A DNA stretch of 64,000 nt from Pseudomonas bubulae (GCF_037023725.1 NZ_CP146077.1:4501001-4565000); one strand, 5' to 3'. Numbered from the stretch's first letter, positions 46,628 through 57,715 are shown. Numbers and translations are program-made. Notes: generated by a model from the letters alone, not told the origin.

Positions 46628-49486
46628 ATGACCATCAATCTCAGCACCGCCAATGAATTTATCGCGCGCCATATCGGCCCGCGTCAGGCCGATGAACAGG
46701 CCATGCTCGCCACCCTGGGCTTTGATTCCCTTGAAGGTCTCAGCGCCAGCGTGATCCCGGAAAGCATCAAGGGCACCAGCGTGCTCAACTTGCCGGCCGG
46801 GCAAAGTGAAGCCGACGCCCTGGCCTCGATCAAGGCCATCGCAGCCAGGAACCAGCTGTGCAAAACCTATATCGGCCAAGGCTATTACAACTGCCACACG
46901 CCTTCGCCGATCCTGCGCAACCTGCTGGAAAACCCGGCCTGGTACACCGCCTACACACCGTACCAGCCGGAAATCTCCCAGGGCCGTCTCGAAGCGCTGC
47001 TCAACTTCCAGACCCTGATCAGCGACCTTAGCGGCCTGCCGATTGCCAACGCTTCGCTGCTCGACGAAGCCACCGCTGCTGCAGAAGCCATGACCTTCTG
47101 CAAACGCCTGAGCAAGAACAAAACCAGCCACCGCTTTTTCGCCTCCAGCCACTGCCACCCGCAAACCCTCGACGTGCTGCGCACCCGTGCCGAGCCGCTG
47201 GGCATTGAAGTGTTTGTGGCCGACGAGCGCGAACTGACTGACGTGACAGCCTTCTTCGGCGCGTTGCTGCAATACCCGGCCAGCAACGGCGATGTATTCG
47301 ACTATCGCGAACTGGTCGAGCGTTTCCACGCCGCCAACGCCCTGGTGGCTGTTGCCGCCGACCTGCTGGCGCTGACCCTGCTGACCCCGCCGGGCGAGTT
47401 CGGCGCGGACGTCGCCATCGGCAGCGCCCAGCGCTTTGGCGTACCACTGGGCTTCGGCGGCCCGCACGCGGCCTACTTCGCCACCCGCGATGCGTTCAAG
47501 CGCGACATGCCGGGCCGCTTGGTCGGTGTTTCGGTTGACCGTCACGGTAAACCGGCGCTGCGCCTGGCCATGCAAACCCGCGAGCAGCATATCCGCCGCG
47601 AGAAGGCCACGAGCAACATCTGTACCGCTCAGGTGCTGCTGGCCAACATCGCCAGCATGTATGCCGTTTACCACGGCCCTAAAGGCCTGACGCAAATCGC
47701 CCAACGCACTCACCAGTTGACCGCGATCCTGGCCCGTGGCCTCAGCGATCTGGGGCTGAAGGTCGAGCAGGAACAGTTCTTCGACACCCTGACCCTCAAC
47801 ACCGGCACCCACACCGCCGCGCTGCACGCCAAGGCCCATGCGCAGAACATCAATCTGCGCGTGATCGACGACCAGCGCCTGGGCCTGTCGCTGGATGAAA
47901 CCAGCAGCCAGTCCGACGTCACTGCACTGTGGGCATTGCTCGCCACAGACGGCCAGGCCCTGCCTGACTTCGACGCACTGGCCACCAGCGTAACGGGCAC
48001 CCTGCCCGCCGCCCTGCTGCGCCAGTCGCCGATCCTCAGCCACCCGGTGTTCAACCGCTACCACTCTGAAACCGAGCTGATGCGCTACCTGCGTCGCCTG
48101 GCCGACAAGGACCTGGCGCTGGACCGCACCATGATCCCGCTGGGCTCGTGCACCATGAAGCTCAACGCCGCCAGCGAAATGATCCCGGTTACCTGGGCCG
48201 AGTTCGGCAACCTGCACCCGTTTGCACCTGCCGAACAAAGCCTGGGCTACCAGCAATTGACCACCGAACTGGAAGCCATGCTCTGCGCGGCTACCGGCTA
48301 CGATGCTATTTCCCTTCAACCAAACGCCGGTTCCCAGGGCGAATACGCCGGCTTGCTGGCCATTCGTGCCTACCACCAGAGCCGTGGCGACGAGCGCCGC
48401 GATATCTGCCTGATCCCGTCCTCGGCCCACGGCACCAACCCGGCCACCGCCAACATGGCCGGCATGCGCGTGGTGGTCACCGCCTGTGACGCCCGCGGCA
48501 ACGTTGATATCGAAGACCTGCGTGCCAAGGCCATCGAGCACCGCGACCACCTCGCCGCGCTGATGATCACCTACCCCTCCACCCACGGCGTGTTCGAAGA
48601 AGGCATCCGCGAAATCTGCGGCATCATTCATGACAACGGCGGCCAGGTGTACATCGACGGCGCCAACATGAACGCGATGGTGGGCCTGTGCGCTCCGGGC
48701 AAGTTCGGCGGCGACGTGTCCCACCTCAACCTGCACAAAACCTTCTGCATCCCTCACGGCGGTGGCGGCCCGGGTGTAGGCCCGATTGGCGTCAAATCGC
48801 ACCTGACGCCGTTCCTGCCGGGTCACGCGGCCATGGAACGCAAGGAAGGCGCGGTCTGCGCGGCGCCGTTTGGCAGCGCCAGCATCCTGCCGATCACCTG
48901 GATGTACATCCGCATGATGGGCGGTGAAGGCCTCAAGCGTGCATCGCAACTGGCCATCCTCAACGCCAACTACATCGCCCGCCGTCTCGAAGAGCACTAC
49001 CCGGTGCTGTACTCGGGCAGCAACGGCCTGGTCGCCCACGAATGCATCCTCGACCTGCGCCCGCTCAAGGAAACCAGCGGTATCAGCGTCGATGACGTGG
49101 CCAAGCGCCTGATCGATTTTGGCTTCCACGCCCCGACCATGTCGTTCCCGGTGGCCGGCACGTTGATGATCGAACCGACCGAAAGCGAGTCCAAGGAAGA
49201 GCTGGATCGCTTCTGTGAAGCGATGATCTGCATCCGCGAAGAAATCCGCGAAGTCGAGAGCGGTGGCCTGGACAAGGAAGACAACCCGCTGAAAAACGCC
49301 CCGCACACCGCCGCTGAAATGGTCGGCGAATGGACTCACCCCTACAGCCGCGAACAGGCGGTGTACCCGGTGGCGTCCTTGATCGAAGGCAAGTACTGGC
49401 CACCGGTCGGTCGTGTCGACAACGTATTTGGCGACCGCAACCTGGTGTGTGCGTGCCCGTCGATCGAGAACTATCAGGAGGCATAA
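46628..49486 (+). CDS. gcvP: Glycine dehydrogenase (decarboxylating), P protein
   Basis: 952 residues, the fused alpha-beta form. Binds PLP at Lys704 ([20 protein letters not shown]) and decarboxylates glycine, passing aminomethyl to GcvH. Other blocks: [17 protein letters not shown] [18 protein letters not shown] near residue 81, [14 protein letters not shown] [15 protein letters not shown] and [17 protein letters not shown]. Ten bases after gcvH. Frame is open on the opposite strand over nearly all of it, an effect of GC-rich codon use. Confidence 0.97.
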   Translation: MTINLSTANEFIARHIGPRQADEQAMLATLGFDSLEGLSASVIPESIKGTSVLNLPAGQSEADALASIKAIAARNQLCKTYIGQGYYNCHTPSPILRNLLENPAWYTAYTPYQPEISQGRLEALLNFQTLISDLSGLPIANASLLDEATAAAEAMTFCKRLSKNKTSHRFFASSHCHPQTLDVLRTRAEPLGIEVFVADERELTDVTAFFGALLQYPASNGDVFDYRELVERFHAANALVAVAADLLALTLLTPPGEFGADVAIGSAQRFGVPLGFGGPHAAYFATRDAFKRDMPGRLVGVSVDRHGKPALRLAMQTREQHIRREKATSNICTAQVLLANIASMYAVYHGPKGLTQIAQRTHQLTAILARGLSDLGLKVEQEQFFDTLTLNTGTHTAALHAKAHAQNINLRVIDDQRLGLSLDETSSQSDVTALWALLATDGQALPDFDALATSVTGTLPAALLRQSPILSHPVFNRYHSETELMRYLRRLADKDLALDRTMIPLGSCTMKLNAASEMIPVTWAEFGNLHPFAPAEQSLGYQQLTTELEAMLCAATGYDAISLQPNAGSQGEYAGLLAIRAYHQSRGDERRDICLIPSSAHGTNPATANMAGMRVVVTACDARGNVDIEDLRAKAIEHRDHLAALMITYPSTHGVFEEGIREICGIIHDNGGQVYIDGANMNAMVGLCAPGKFGGDVSHLNLHKTFCIPHGGGGPGVGPIGVKSHLTPFLPGHAAMERKEGAVCAAPFGSASILPITWMYIRMMGGEGLKRASQLAILNANYIARRLEEHYPVLYSGSNGLVAHECILDLRPLKETSGISVDDVAKRLIDFGFHAPTMSFPVAGTLMIEPTESESKEELDRFCEAMICIREEIREVESGGLDKEDNPLKNAPHTAAEMVGEWTHPYSREQAVYPVASLIEGKYWPPVGRVDNVFGDRNLVCACPSIENYQEA

Positions 49487-49494
49487 GTCAAAAA

Positions 49495-49600
49495 CTGTAG
49501 CCGCTGCCGAAGGCTGCGATGGGCTGCGAGGCGGCCCCGCTTTCGGGCACAACGGCGAAGGCCCTGCGGGCTTTATCGCAGCCTGCGGCAGCGGCTACAG
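49495..49600. repeat. Second REP type (CTGTAGCCGCTGCCG family)
   Basis: CTGTAGCCGCTGCCGAAGGC and GCCTGCGGCAGCGGCTACAG form the arms of a 106-base inverted repeat between gcvP and sdaA. It is a different family from the other REPs, and lies where some pseudomonads carry glyA2. Confidence 0.85.
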
Positions 49601-49640
49601 ATGATTTGCCTACCCACACAATAAGAAACCGGAGAACCCC

Positions 49641-51017
<1,377 letters not shown>

Positions 51018-51034
51018 TTTTCAAGGAGTCTCGA

Positions 51035-52159
51035 ATGTCCACCGAACAACTGCTTAAAACCCCGCTGCATGCACTGCACCTTGAACTCGGCGCCCGCATG
51101 GTGCCGTTTGCGGGCTACGACATGCCCGTGCAGTACCCGCTAGGGGTGATGAAAGAGCACCAGCACACCCGTGAACAGGCCGGGTTATTCGATGTATCGC
51201 ACATGGGCCAGATCCGTCTGACCGGTGCTGACGCGGCCAAAGCCCTGGAAGCACTGGTGCCGGTGGATATCATCGACCTGCCGGTGGGTATGCAGCGCTA
51301 TGCCATGTTCACCAACGAACAGGGCGGCATCCTCGATGACCTGATGGTCGCCAACCTGGGCAATGACGAGCTGTTCCTGGTGGTCAACGCCGCCTGCAAG
51401 GATCAGGACCTGGCCCACCTGCGCAAGCATTTGAGCGCCCACTGCCAGATCCAGCCGCTGTTTGAAGAGCGCGCCCTGCTTGCCCTGCAAGGCCCGGCTG
51501 CAGTCAGCGTACTGCAACGCCTGGCACCGCAAGTGGCGAACATGACCTTTATGCAATTTGCCCCGGTGACCTTACTGGGCGCGGATTGCTACGTCAGCCG
51601 CTCGGGTTATACCGGCGAAGACGGTTTTGAGATTTCAGTGCCGGCCGAGCACGCCGAAGCACTGGCCCGCCGCCTGCTGGCCGAGCCAGAGGTTCAGGCC
51701 ATCGGCCTGGGCGCACGGGATTCGCTGCGCCTGGAAGCGGGCCTGTGCCTGTACGGCCACGACATGAACGACACCACGACGCCTATCGAAGCCAGCCTGC
51801 TCTGGGCCATCTCCAAGGCCCGTCGCGCTGACGGCCCGCGGGCCGGTGGTTTCCCGGGTGCCGAGAGCATCTTTGCCCAGCAGCAAAACGGCGTAGCGCG
51901 TAAACGAGTGGGCTTGCTGCCCCAGGAACGTACCCCGGTGCGTGAAGGCGCACAAATCGTCGATGCCGACGGCACCGAGATCGGCACCGTATGCAGCGGC
52001 GGCTTTGGGCCAACGTTGGGCGCACCCTTGGCAATGGGTTATCTGGATATCGCATTCACGCCTGTGGACACTGAAGTCTGGGCCATCGTGCGGGGCAAGC
52101 GCGTGCCGATGAAAGTGTCGAAAATGCCGTTTGTAGCGCAACGTTATTACAGGGGTTAA
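51035..52159 (+). CDS. gcvT: Glycine cleavage system T protein (aminomethyltransferase)
   Basis: 374 residues from the ATG at 51035 (AAGGAG site), 17 bases after sdaA. Transfers the methylene unit to tetrahydrofolate. Motifs GARMVPFAGYDMPVQY, GLFDVSHMGQI, SRSGYTGEDGFEI and LGARDSLRLEAGLCLYGHDM are intact. Last gene of the operon. Confidence 0.95.
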   Translation: MSTEQLLKTPLHALHLELGARMVPFAGYDMPVQYPLGVMKEHQHTREQAGLFDVSHMGQIRLTGADAAKALEALVPVDIIDLPVGMQRYAMFTNEQGGILDDLMVANLGNDELFLVVNAACKDQDLAHLRKHLSAHCQIQPLFEERALLALQGPAAVSVLQRLAPQVANMTFMQFAPVTLLGADCYVSRSGYTGEDGFEISVPAEHAEALARRLLAEPEVQAIGLGARDSLRLEAGLCLYGHDMNDTTTPIEASLLWAISKARRADGPRAGGFPGAESIFAQQQNGVARKRVGLLPQERTPVREGAQIVDADGTEIGTVCSGGFGPTLGAPLAMGYLDIAFTPVDTEVWAIVRGKRVPMKVSKMPFVAQRYYRG

Positions 52160-52172
52160 ACAGTAAGTTATA

Positions 52173-52210
52173 CAGTTGCATGTTCACGGTGCGTACGTGT
52201 CATGCAACTG
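52173..52210. other. Nested hairpin after gcvT
   Basis: CAGTTGCATG ... CATGCAACTG (10-bp arms) enclosing CACG ... CGTG. There is no T-run, so it may protect the gcv mRNA 3' end or be a protein-binding palindrome. Confidence 0.6.
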
Positions 52211-52486
52211 CTACATAACAGTGCAAACTTTCGATAGCGAAAACAGTCTTTATTACACGAAAATAATTGAACACCTCTATAACGATCCGCTCTTTGACTC
52301 TGCGTTTAGAGTATTAAAAACAGCGGCCCTGCGGCGTATTTAAAGGGGCTTGTTTTTTCAATTACAGTTTCGTAGAGTTTGCCCACTGTGTTTGCATGGG
52401 TCGCTGGAATCGTGACCTGGGCAGTAGCTCAATGCTTGCTACATCCCGTTCTGCGTCTCTTACTTTCCTGCAACCCAGCACCAGTA

Positions 52487-52504
52487 CTCTTTCATGTGAA
52501 AGAG
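52487..52504 (+). promoter_or_regulatory. Hairpin in the csp leader
   Basis: CTCTTTCA-tg-TGAAAGAG, a short perfect stem 35 bases before the start codon; could affect cold-dependent translation. Confidence 0.4.
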
Positions 52505-52539
52505 GCTGTCATTAATTGTTAGCGTCAAGGAATTAAGAA

Positions 52540-52752
52540 ATGTCTCAACGTCAGAGCGGTACGGTCAAGTGGTTCAACGACGAGAAGGGGTTTGGTTTCA
52601 TCACCCCTGAAAGCGGCCCGGACCTGTTTGTGCACTTCCGTGCCATCCAGGGCAACGGCTTCAAAAGCCTGAAGGAAGGCCAGAAAGTGACCTTCATCTC
52701 GGTACAGGGCCAAAAAGGCCTGCAGGCTGACGAAGTTCAAGCAGAAGCTTAA
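52540..52752 (+). CDS. Cold-shock domain protein (CspA family)
   Basis: 70 residues; RNA chaperone. RNP1 KGFGFITP (about 17-24) and RNP2 LFVHFRAI (29-36) are present, start [18 protein letters not shown] site. RNP2 VHF-R instead of VHFSA is a variant seen in pseudomonad CspD/CapB-like members. Confidence 0.95.
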   Translation: MSQRQSGTVKWFNDEKGFGFITPESGPDLFVHFRAIQGNGFKSLKEGQKVTFISVQGQKGLQADEVQAEA

Positions 52753-52763
52753 ATCTCGTGCAC

Positions 52764-52796
52764 AAAAGCCTCTGATGGTGACATCAGAGGCTTTTT
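52764..52796 (+). terminator. csp terminator
   Basis: AAAAGCCTCTGATG-gtga-CATCAGAGGCTTTT with a following T-run, 12 bases after the stop. Confidence 0.95.
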
Positions 52797-52845
52797 TATG
52801 GCCGTTATTCCGTAAGATGGCTGTTTTCCTTCACGAGACCCTGCC

Positions 52846-53334
52846 ATGTCGAAACAACCGCTTAGCCCTCAAGGCGACTTTCCCGCCGTTGGCCTGGGGC
52901 GCCGCCTGTCAGCCATGTTCTACGACTTTCTGCTGTGTACCGCCCTGCTGATCGTCACGACCTTTATCTACAAGCTGATCATGATGGGCTTTATTGGCGA
53001 AGCCAAAATGCGCGAACTGTCAGAAGCAGGCGCCCTGGATGGTGACCCGCTGCTGTCGACCCTCCTGTTTTTCGTCCTGTTCGGTTTCTTTGCCAAGTTC
53101 TGGACCCACTCCGGGCAAACCCTGGGCATGCAGGTCTGGGGAGTTCGCGTACAGAACGCCGACGGCACGGCAATCAGCCTGTGGCAGGCCCTTCTGCGTT
53201 TTATCGTGTCCATAGGCTCGTGGTTGTGCCTGGGGCTGGGGTTTGTCTGGTCGATCTTCGACAAGCAAAAACGCACCTGGCATGACATGTATTCCAATAC
53301 GCAGTTGGTACGCGTCCCCAAGCAGAAGAAATAA
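52846..53334 (+). CDS. RDD-family inner-membrane protein
   Basis: 162 residues with the RDD pattern GLGRRLSAMFYDFLLCTALL at the first helix, a second helix near 65-85 and a third near 115-145 (WQALLRFIVSIGSWLCLGLG), ending KQKRTWHDMYSNTQLV, a conserved RDD tail. Function unknown; transport roles have been suggested for relatives. Confidence 0.9.
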   Translation: MSKQPLSPQGDFPAVGLGRRLSAMFYDFLLCTALLIVTTFIYKLIMMGFIGEAKMRELSEAGALDGDPLLSTLLFFVLFGFFAKFWTHSGQTLGMQVWGVRVQNADGTAISLWQALLRFIVSIGSWLCLGLGFVWSIFDKQKRTWHDMYSNTQLVRVPKQKK

Positions 53335-53368
53335 AAAAAAGCCCGTATCTCGCGATACGGGCTTTTTT
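53335..53368. terminator. Bidirectional terminator after the RDD gene
   Basis: A6-GCCCGTATC-tcgc-GATACGGGC-T6, starting 1 base after the stop. Confidence 0.93.
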
Positions 53369-53377
53369 ATTGCCCTT

Positions 53378-53460
53378 GTGGGAGCGGGCTTGCTCTCGAT
53401 GAAGGCAACGCGGTTTCGCCGTTGAACCGCGCCGATGCTATCGCAAGCAAGCCCGCTCCC
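53378..53460. repeat. REP pair (degenerate)
   Basis: GTGGGAGCGGGCTTGCTCTCGATG and a right arm ending GCAAGCAAGCCCGCTCCC; the last bases of the right arm are altered. It lies 15 bases past the mucD stop. Confidence 0.8.
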
Positions 53461-53475
53461 TCACGGCTGTGCGGC

Positions 53476-54903
53476 TTACTCCGCCAGCTTGAACGTGATA
53501 AAGCTGGCACGCCCCTGACGCAGAACCCGCATCGACACCGAACGGTTCTTCGGCAATGCCTTGGCGATCTCGGTGAACTCCTTGCCATTGGTGATGGCCT
53601 GATTGTTCAAGTGCGTAATCACGTCGCCAGGCTGCAGGCCGATCAAGGCCGCAGGACCGTCCTGAACGTCAGTAATGATCACACCGCCCTTGATGTCGTT
53701 GGCTTTCTTCTGCTCTTCACTCAAGTCCGCTACGGACACGCCCAGGCGGTTGCTGCTTTGTTCAGCGCCGCCACCCGAAGCGATGTCTTTTGCATCATCA
53801 GGGATAGCGCCCACAGTCAGCTCCAGATTCTGACGCTTGCCGTTACGAATAACTTCAAGGTTGGCCTTGCTGCCGGCCTTGAGTGCGCCAACCAGGTGCG
53901 GCAAATCTGCCGACATGACGATCGGCTGACCATTCATGCTCAGAATCACGTCGCCCACTTGCAGACCGCCTTTGGCAGCCGGGCCGTCATCCAGTACCTG
54001 CGCCACCAGTGCACCGGCAGGTTTTTCCAGACCGAAAGACTCGGCCAGGTCCTTGTTGACCTCCTGGATCACCACACCCAACCAGCCACGGCTGACCTTG
54101 CCGCCAGCCTTGAGCTGATTGGCAACGTCCATCGCCACATCGATCGGGATTGCAAAGGACACGCCCATGAAACCGCCCGAACGGGTATAGATTTGCGAGT
54201 TGATGCCCACGACTTCGCCCGCCAGGTTGAACAGCGGACCACCCGAGTTGCCCGGGTTGATCGGCACGTCAGTCTGGATAAATGGCACATAGCTTTCATT
54301 CGGCAGGCTGCGGCCCATGGCGCTGATGATGCCCTGGGTCACGGTGTGGTCGAAACCAAATGGCGAACCGATCGCAACCACCCACTGGCCGGCCTTGAGG
54401 TCCTGGGACTTGCCCAGTTTGAGCACCGGCAGGTTCTTGCCATCGATTTTCAGCAAGGCCACGTCAGAGCGCGGGTCAGTGCCCACCAGCTTGGCTTTCA
54501 TTTCACTGCGATCGGACAGCCGCACAATGATTTCATCGGCATCTGCAACCACGTGGTTGTTGGTCAGGATGTAGCCATCGGGCGAGATGATAAAGCCCGA
54601 GCCCAGGGACTGGGCCTCGCGCTGACGCCCGCCTTTGCCACCGGGTGCAGGTGGCAGGCTGCGCTCAAAAAAGTCGCGCAGGCCAGGCGGCAGGCCTTCC
54701 AGGTCGGGCATTTGGCCCATGCTGGAAACCCGACGCTCAGGCAGCTTTTGCGTGGTACTGATATTCACTACGGCTGGCGAAGCCTGTTCAACCAGTTGGG
54801 TGAAATCAGGCAACTGCGCTTCAGCCATCACCGGCACTGCCTGCCCGAGCATCAGCACGGCTGCAAAAATGGGTAGATAAGATTTCAATCGCGGCATCGA
54901 CAT
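53476..54903 (-). CDS. mucD: Periplasmic serine protease MucD (HtrA/DegP family)
   Basis: 475 residues: signal peptide (LPIFAAVLMLGQAVPVMA), trypsin-like domain with His117 (NNHVV), Asp147 (DPRSDVALL) and Ser220 (PGNSGGP), then two PDZ domains (about 285-370 and 390-470). Degrades misfolded envelope proteins and restrains AlgU activation. Last gene of algU-mucA-mucB-mucD; the P. aeruginosa mucC gene is absent between mucB and mucD. Confidence 0.96.
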   Translation of the reverse strand: MSMPRLKSYLPIFAAVLMLGQAVPVMAEAQLPDFTQLVEQASPAVVNISTTQKLPERRVSSMGQMPDLEGLPPGLRDFFERSLPPAPGGKGGRQREAQSLGSGFIISPDGYILTNNHVVADADEIIVRLSDRSEMKAKLVGTDPRSDVALLKIDGKNLPVLKLGKSQDLKAGQWVVAIGSPFGFDHTVTQGIISAMGRSLPNESYVPFIQTDVPINPGNSGGPLFNLAGEVVGINSQIYTRSGGFMGVSFAIPIDVAMDVANQLKAGGKVSRGWLGVVIQEVNKDLAESFGLEKPAGALVAQVLDDGPAAKGGLQVGDVILSMNGQPIVMSADLPHLVGALKAGSKANLEVIRNGKRQNLELTVGAIPDDAKDIASGGGAEQSSNRLGVSVADLSEEQKKANDIKGGVIITDVQDGPAALIGLQPGDVITHLNNQAITNGKEFTEIAKALPKNRSVSMRVLRQGRASFITFKLAE

Positions 54904-54984
54904 ACAGCTCCCGTTAATAACAGCAGAGTTAAGCGACAGGCACCTAAAAACAAGTCAAAAGCATAGACCGTTTTTCAGACCCCG

Positions 54985-55024
54985 GAAAACAAACAAGGCC
55001 AAAGCCCTTTGGGGCTCTGACCTT
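54985..55024 (-). terminator. Possible attenuator between mucB and mucD
   Basis: On the minus strand AAGGTCAGAGCCC-caaa-GGGCTTTGGCCTT (imperfect stem) followed by GTTTGTTTT. It could reduce read-through into mucD, which then has its own promoter in the 180-base gap. Confidence 0.45.
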
Positions 55025-55082
55025 TATAAAAAGAGATAAAAATGGCAAATCGAAAATTGTCACCCGCCATGTCGATGCAACC

Positions 55083-56045
55083 CTATGGTTTGGCCTGAGC
55101 ATCGTTTTCACCGACACGCATCGACAGGGCAATTCGTTCAGCAGTGCCCATGGGAATTTCACCCACCACCGTGGCCATCATGTCTCCCTGAGGCGTGCTC
55201 AGGTGGCGCGTGACCGCAGCTGTGGGCCCGAGCTGGACGCGGGCATCTGGAACAGCAGCGCCCTTGACCGGCTCGATAAACACCGAAAAACGGGCAAGGC
55301 CATCGTCATACAGAAGGCTGGTGACTTCGGATTTGCTCCGCGGATCACGGCGCACCGTACTGCTGACCTGCTCAAAACCGGAGGGCAGCCAGTCAGAGTG
55401 CCAGGCCTGAACCGAATTGACCTGCCCGGCCCCTTTGTCGGCAGGGGCAACAGCACGGCACTGCCCCGCAGGCGTGAGCTGGCTGTCATCAGGAGGCGTG
55501 GTGGCAAAGGTCGTAAACTGGTAGCGCTCAAGCAACTGCCCCTTGTCATTGAGCAACAAGGACTTGAGAGGCAAACCGGTTTCACGGTCCAGATACAGCT
55601 CAAAACCGTAGCGATGCTGATCACGCGGAGCAAACGATATGACCACTACCGGGCGACCGGCGACCCTGGAGTTGCCCTCGATTGCCACGGCATACAGGTC
55701 ATTGAACTTCTGGACATCGAATTGACGCGCCGCGACAGCCGTGACATCGCCCAACCCGGAGGCCTGTTTGCCAGTGACACATTCAGTGCGCCCATCCGAG
55801 CGGATCACCTCTTGCGCAGTGCCATCAAGCTGCATCAACCGCTCACGAACCTTGCCATCCTGCACGCGGTGCCAGATGCTGTGGGTAGAAAAACTACCGT
55901 TACGCTCGTAAACGAAAGTACCCTGATAGCTATGCTGTTGCTCGGCCTGCCCAAGACGTTTTAACCAGTCCTGGGCTTCATCGGCGTGGGCCGGTACTGC
56001 AAACCAGCCACTGAGCAGAAGAGGTAGCAAAGGTAGGACGCGCAT
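55083..56045 (-). CDS. mucB: MucB, periplasmic partner of the anti-sigma factor MucA
   Basis: 320 residues (RseB-type) with signal peptide (LPLLPLLLSGWFAVPAHA), N-terminal lipid-sensing domain (QHSYQGTFVYERNGSFSTHS) and C-terminal domain that binds MucA. It shields MucA from the first regulated proteolysis. Eight bases after mucA. Confidence 0.95.
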   Translation of the reverse strand: MRVLPLLPLLLSGWFAVPAHADEAQDWLKRLGQAEQQHSYQGTFVYERNGSFSTHSIWHRVQDGKVRERLMQLDGTAQEVIRSDGRTECVTGKQASGLGDVTAVAARQFDVQKFNDLYAVAIEGNSRVAGRPVVVISFAPRDQHRYGFELYLDRETGLPLKSLLLNDKGQLLERYQFTTFATTPPDDSQLTPAGQCRAVAPADKGAGQVNSVQAWHSDWLPSGFEQVSSTVRRDPRSKSEVTSLLYDDGLARFSVFIEPVKGAAVPDARVQLGPTAAVTRHLSTPQGDMMATVVGEIPMGTAERIALSMRVGENDAQAKP

Positions 56046-56053
56046 GATGGTCC

Positions 56054-56644
56054 TTAACGGTTTTCGAGGCTCGCAGCACGAGCATAAGGCAGAGGGCTTT
56101 CAGCCCCTTTCAGCGCTGCTTGCTCTGCGTGCTGGCGCAGGTAGCCAGGCAAACGCTGATCTTGCCAGCCCGGCTGACCTTGCAGGACACCGTTGGCCAT
56201 CGGGCCGGTGGCCTGATCGGCACTCTCGCTGTAGTTGGCCAGTACTGCCGGACCTTTGGCCATCGGTGCACTCAGGCTCTGCGCAGGGTTCTGCTGGGCG
56301 AGCTGGTTGCCAACGATGTCATCCTGGTTGTACAGCCGCACACCCGCCAGAACAGCGACGGTAACCGACGCGGCTACGGCCAGGCGACCAATGCTGCGCC
56401 ACGGCCCGCGGACAACCTTGGCCGGGGTTTGCTCTTCAGCCAGCGCGGCCGAAACGGCAGATGCGATGTCCAGGCGCGGAATCAACAGGTCCTTGTGCAT
56501 CACAGCACGGGCCACCTGATAACGGGACCAGGTGTCACGGGTTTGTGTGTCGTCGAAGGCATTCAATACCCGACGTAGTTCCAGTTCGTCCGCTTCGTTA
56601 TCCATCACTGCGGACAGCGATTCCTGCAGGGCTTCACGACTCAT
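56054..56644 (-). CDS. mucA: Anti-sigma factor MucA
   Basis: 196 residues: cytoplasmic sigma-binding domain (SLSAVMDNEADELELRRVLN, then SRYQVARAVMHKD), single membrane helix near 88-104 (LAVAASVTVAVLAGVRL) and a periplasmic tail. The frame is intact, with none of the truncations seen in mucoid strains. Confidence 0.95.
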   Translation of the reverse strand: MSREALQESLSAVMDNEADELELRRVLNAFDDTQTRDTWSRYQVARAVMHKDLLIPRLDIASAVSAALAEEQTPAKVVRGPWRSIGRLAVAASVTVAVLAGVRLYNQDDIVGNQLAQQNPAQSLSAPMAKGPAVLANYSESADQATGPMANGVLQGQPGWQDQRLPGYLRQHAEQAALKGAESPLPYARAASLENR

Positions 56645-56675
56645 GGCGGTTCCTCTCTTGGCTGTCGCCGCTGTC

Positions 56676-57257
56676 TCAGTTTTCCTGCAACAACGGCTGC
56701 AGGGCTTTATCTATGGCTTCCCGGGCGCGGAAAATCCGGGAGCGCACGGTACCCACCGGGCATTGCATGACGCTCGCAATGTCCTCGTAACTCAGACCAT
56801 CAAATTCACGTAAAGTTAAAGCCGTACGCAAATCTTCTGGCAGTAGCTGAATAGTGCGATGAACGGTGCCTTCGATCTCGTCTCGGAGCAAAGCGCGCTC
56901 CGGCGACTCGAGGTCCTTGAGACCGTGATCACCATCATAAAACTCGGCATCTTCCGAACTCACATCGCTGTCAGGCGGACGTCGACCGCGTGACACCAGA
57001 TAGTTTTTCGCCGTGTTAATGGCGATGCGATACAGCCATGTGTAAAAGGCACTGTCGCCGCGAAAATTACCAAGTGCCCGGTACGCCTTGATAAAGGCCT
57101 CCTGGGCAACGTCCTGGGCTTCATGGGTGTCGTGCACGAAACGCACGATCAACCCGAGAATTTTGTGTTGATACTTCAACACCAGCAGATCGAACGCGCG
57201 CTTGTCGCCACGCTGTACGCGCTCGACCAGCTGCTGATCCTCTTCCTGGGCTAGCAT
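56676..57257 (-). CDS. algU: Extracytoplasmic-stress sigma factor AlgU (RpoE, sigma-22)
   Basis: 193 residues: region 2 (LLVLKYQHKILGLIVRFVHD, FIKAYRALGNFRGDSAFYTW) and region 4 (ALTLREFDGLSYEDIASVMQ, CPVGTVRSRIFRAREAID). Directs alginate and envelope-stress genes and is held by MucA. Two matching promoters lie upstream, showing autoregulation. Confidence 0.97.
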   Translation of the reverse strand: MLAQEEDQQLVERVQRGDKRAFDLLVLKYQHKILGLIVRFVHDTHEAQDVAQEAFIKAYRALGNFRGDSAFYTWLYRIAINTAKNYLVSRGRRPPDSDVSSEDAEFYDGDHGLKDLESPERALLRDEIEGTVHRTIQLLPEDLRTALTLREFDGLSYEDIASVMQCPVGTVRSRIFRAREAIDKALQPLLQEN

Positions 57258-57315
57258 GAATACTCCTCATAAGACCGGGAGGAAGATTGCTGTGCTAATT
57301 GATCAGGCTTGCAAA

Positions 57316-57343
57316 CATAGACTCGGGCTTTTCGCAAAAGTTC
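57316..57343 (-). promoter_or_regulatory. AlgU-type promoter P(proximal) of algU
   Basis: GAACTT (57343-57338), 16-base spacer, TCTATG (57321-57316) against consensus GAACTT-N16/17-TCTGA; about 59 bases before the algU ATG. Confidence 0.8.
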
Positions 57344-57512
57344 TCTCCCCCCTGGCAAGTTTCCTGCGTGCCCGGATTTGGCACACACGAAAACGCAGCT
57401 CGGGCCTGGCCGGCTGCGTCAATAATCTTGTCGTCAAATTCAGCTGTCGAGTCGAAAAAACAAACCCCGCATCAATCTGGACGCCGTTCCCCTGCATCAA
57501 GGGCAGCCCACT

Positions 57513-57540
57513 ATGGAACCCCTGGCTATACGAAAAGTTC
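57513..57540 (-). promoter_or_regulatory. AlgU-type promoter P(distal) of algU
   Basis: GAACTT (57540-57535), 17-base spacer, TCCAT (57517-57513). A second, weaker-looking AlgU promoter about 256 bases upstream of algU. Confidence 0.55.
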
Positions 57541-57715
57541 AAAAACTTCGTATAAAACAAGCCCTGCAGTACCTTGGAAGCGTATCAGAACCCGCGCCAT
57601 TCCAGAGCACTGCCCCAGCATGCAGATTAATTGTGCAAATCAACATGCAGACCCTTCGTGTCTGAGGCACACTTTGCGCCCGCTGTAATTTCACAATGCC
57701 ATAAAGGCCCGGCCA

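Larger units (their letters stand above)
52160..52539 (+). other. gcvT-csp intergenic region and csp leader
   Basis: 380 bases with a large hairpin just after gcvT, A/T-rich sequence with TTGACT near 52294 as a possible -35 and, near the cold-shock gene, an 8-bp hairpin. Long 5' leaders are usual for cold-shock mRNAs. No gene is supported. Confidence 0.55.

Noticed and set aside
46595..49552. A 985-codon open frame antisense to gcvP
   Set aside because: It mirrors the GC-rich third-codon pattern of gcvP, has a repetitive His/Gly/Ala-rich translation with no domain, and gcvP is unmistakable on the other strand.
52396..52515. A 39-codon frame in the csp leader
   Set aside because: Ser/Thr-rich, no ribosome site, and crosses the leader hairpin; more likely untranslated leader.
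57299..57688. A 129-codon frame in the algU-nadB gap
   Set aside because: It crosses both AlgU promoters, has no domain and no start signal.
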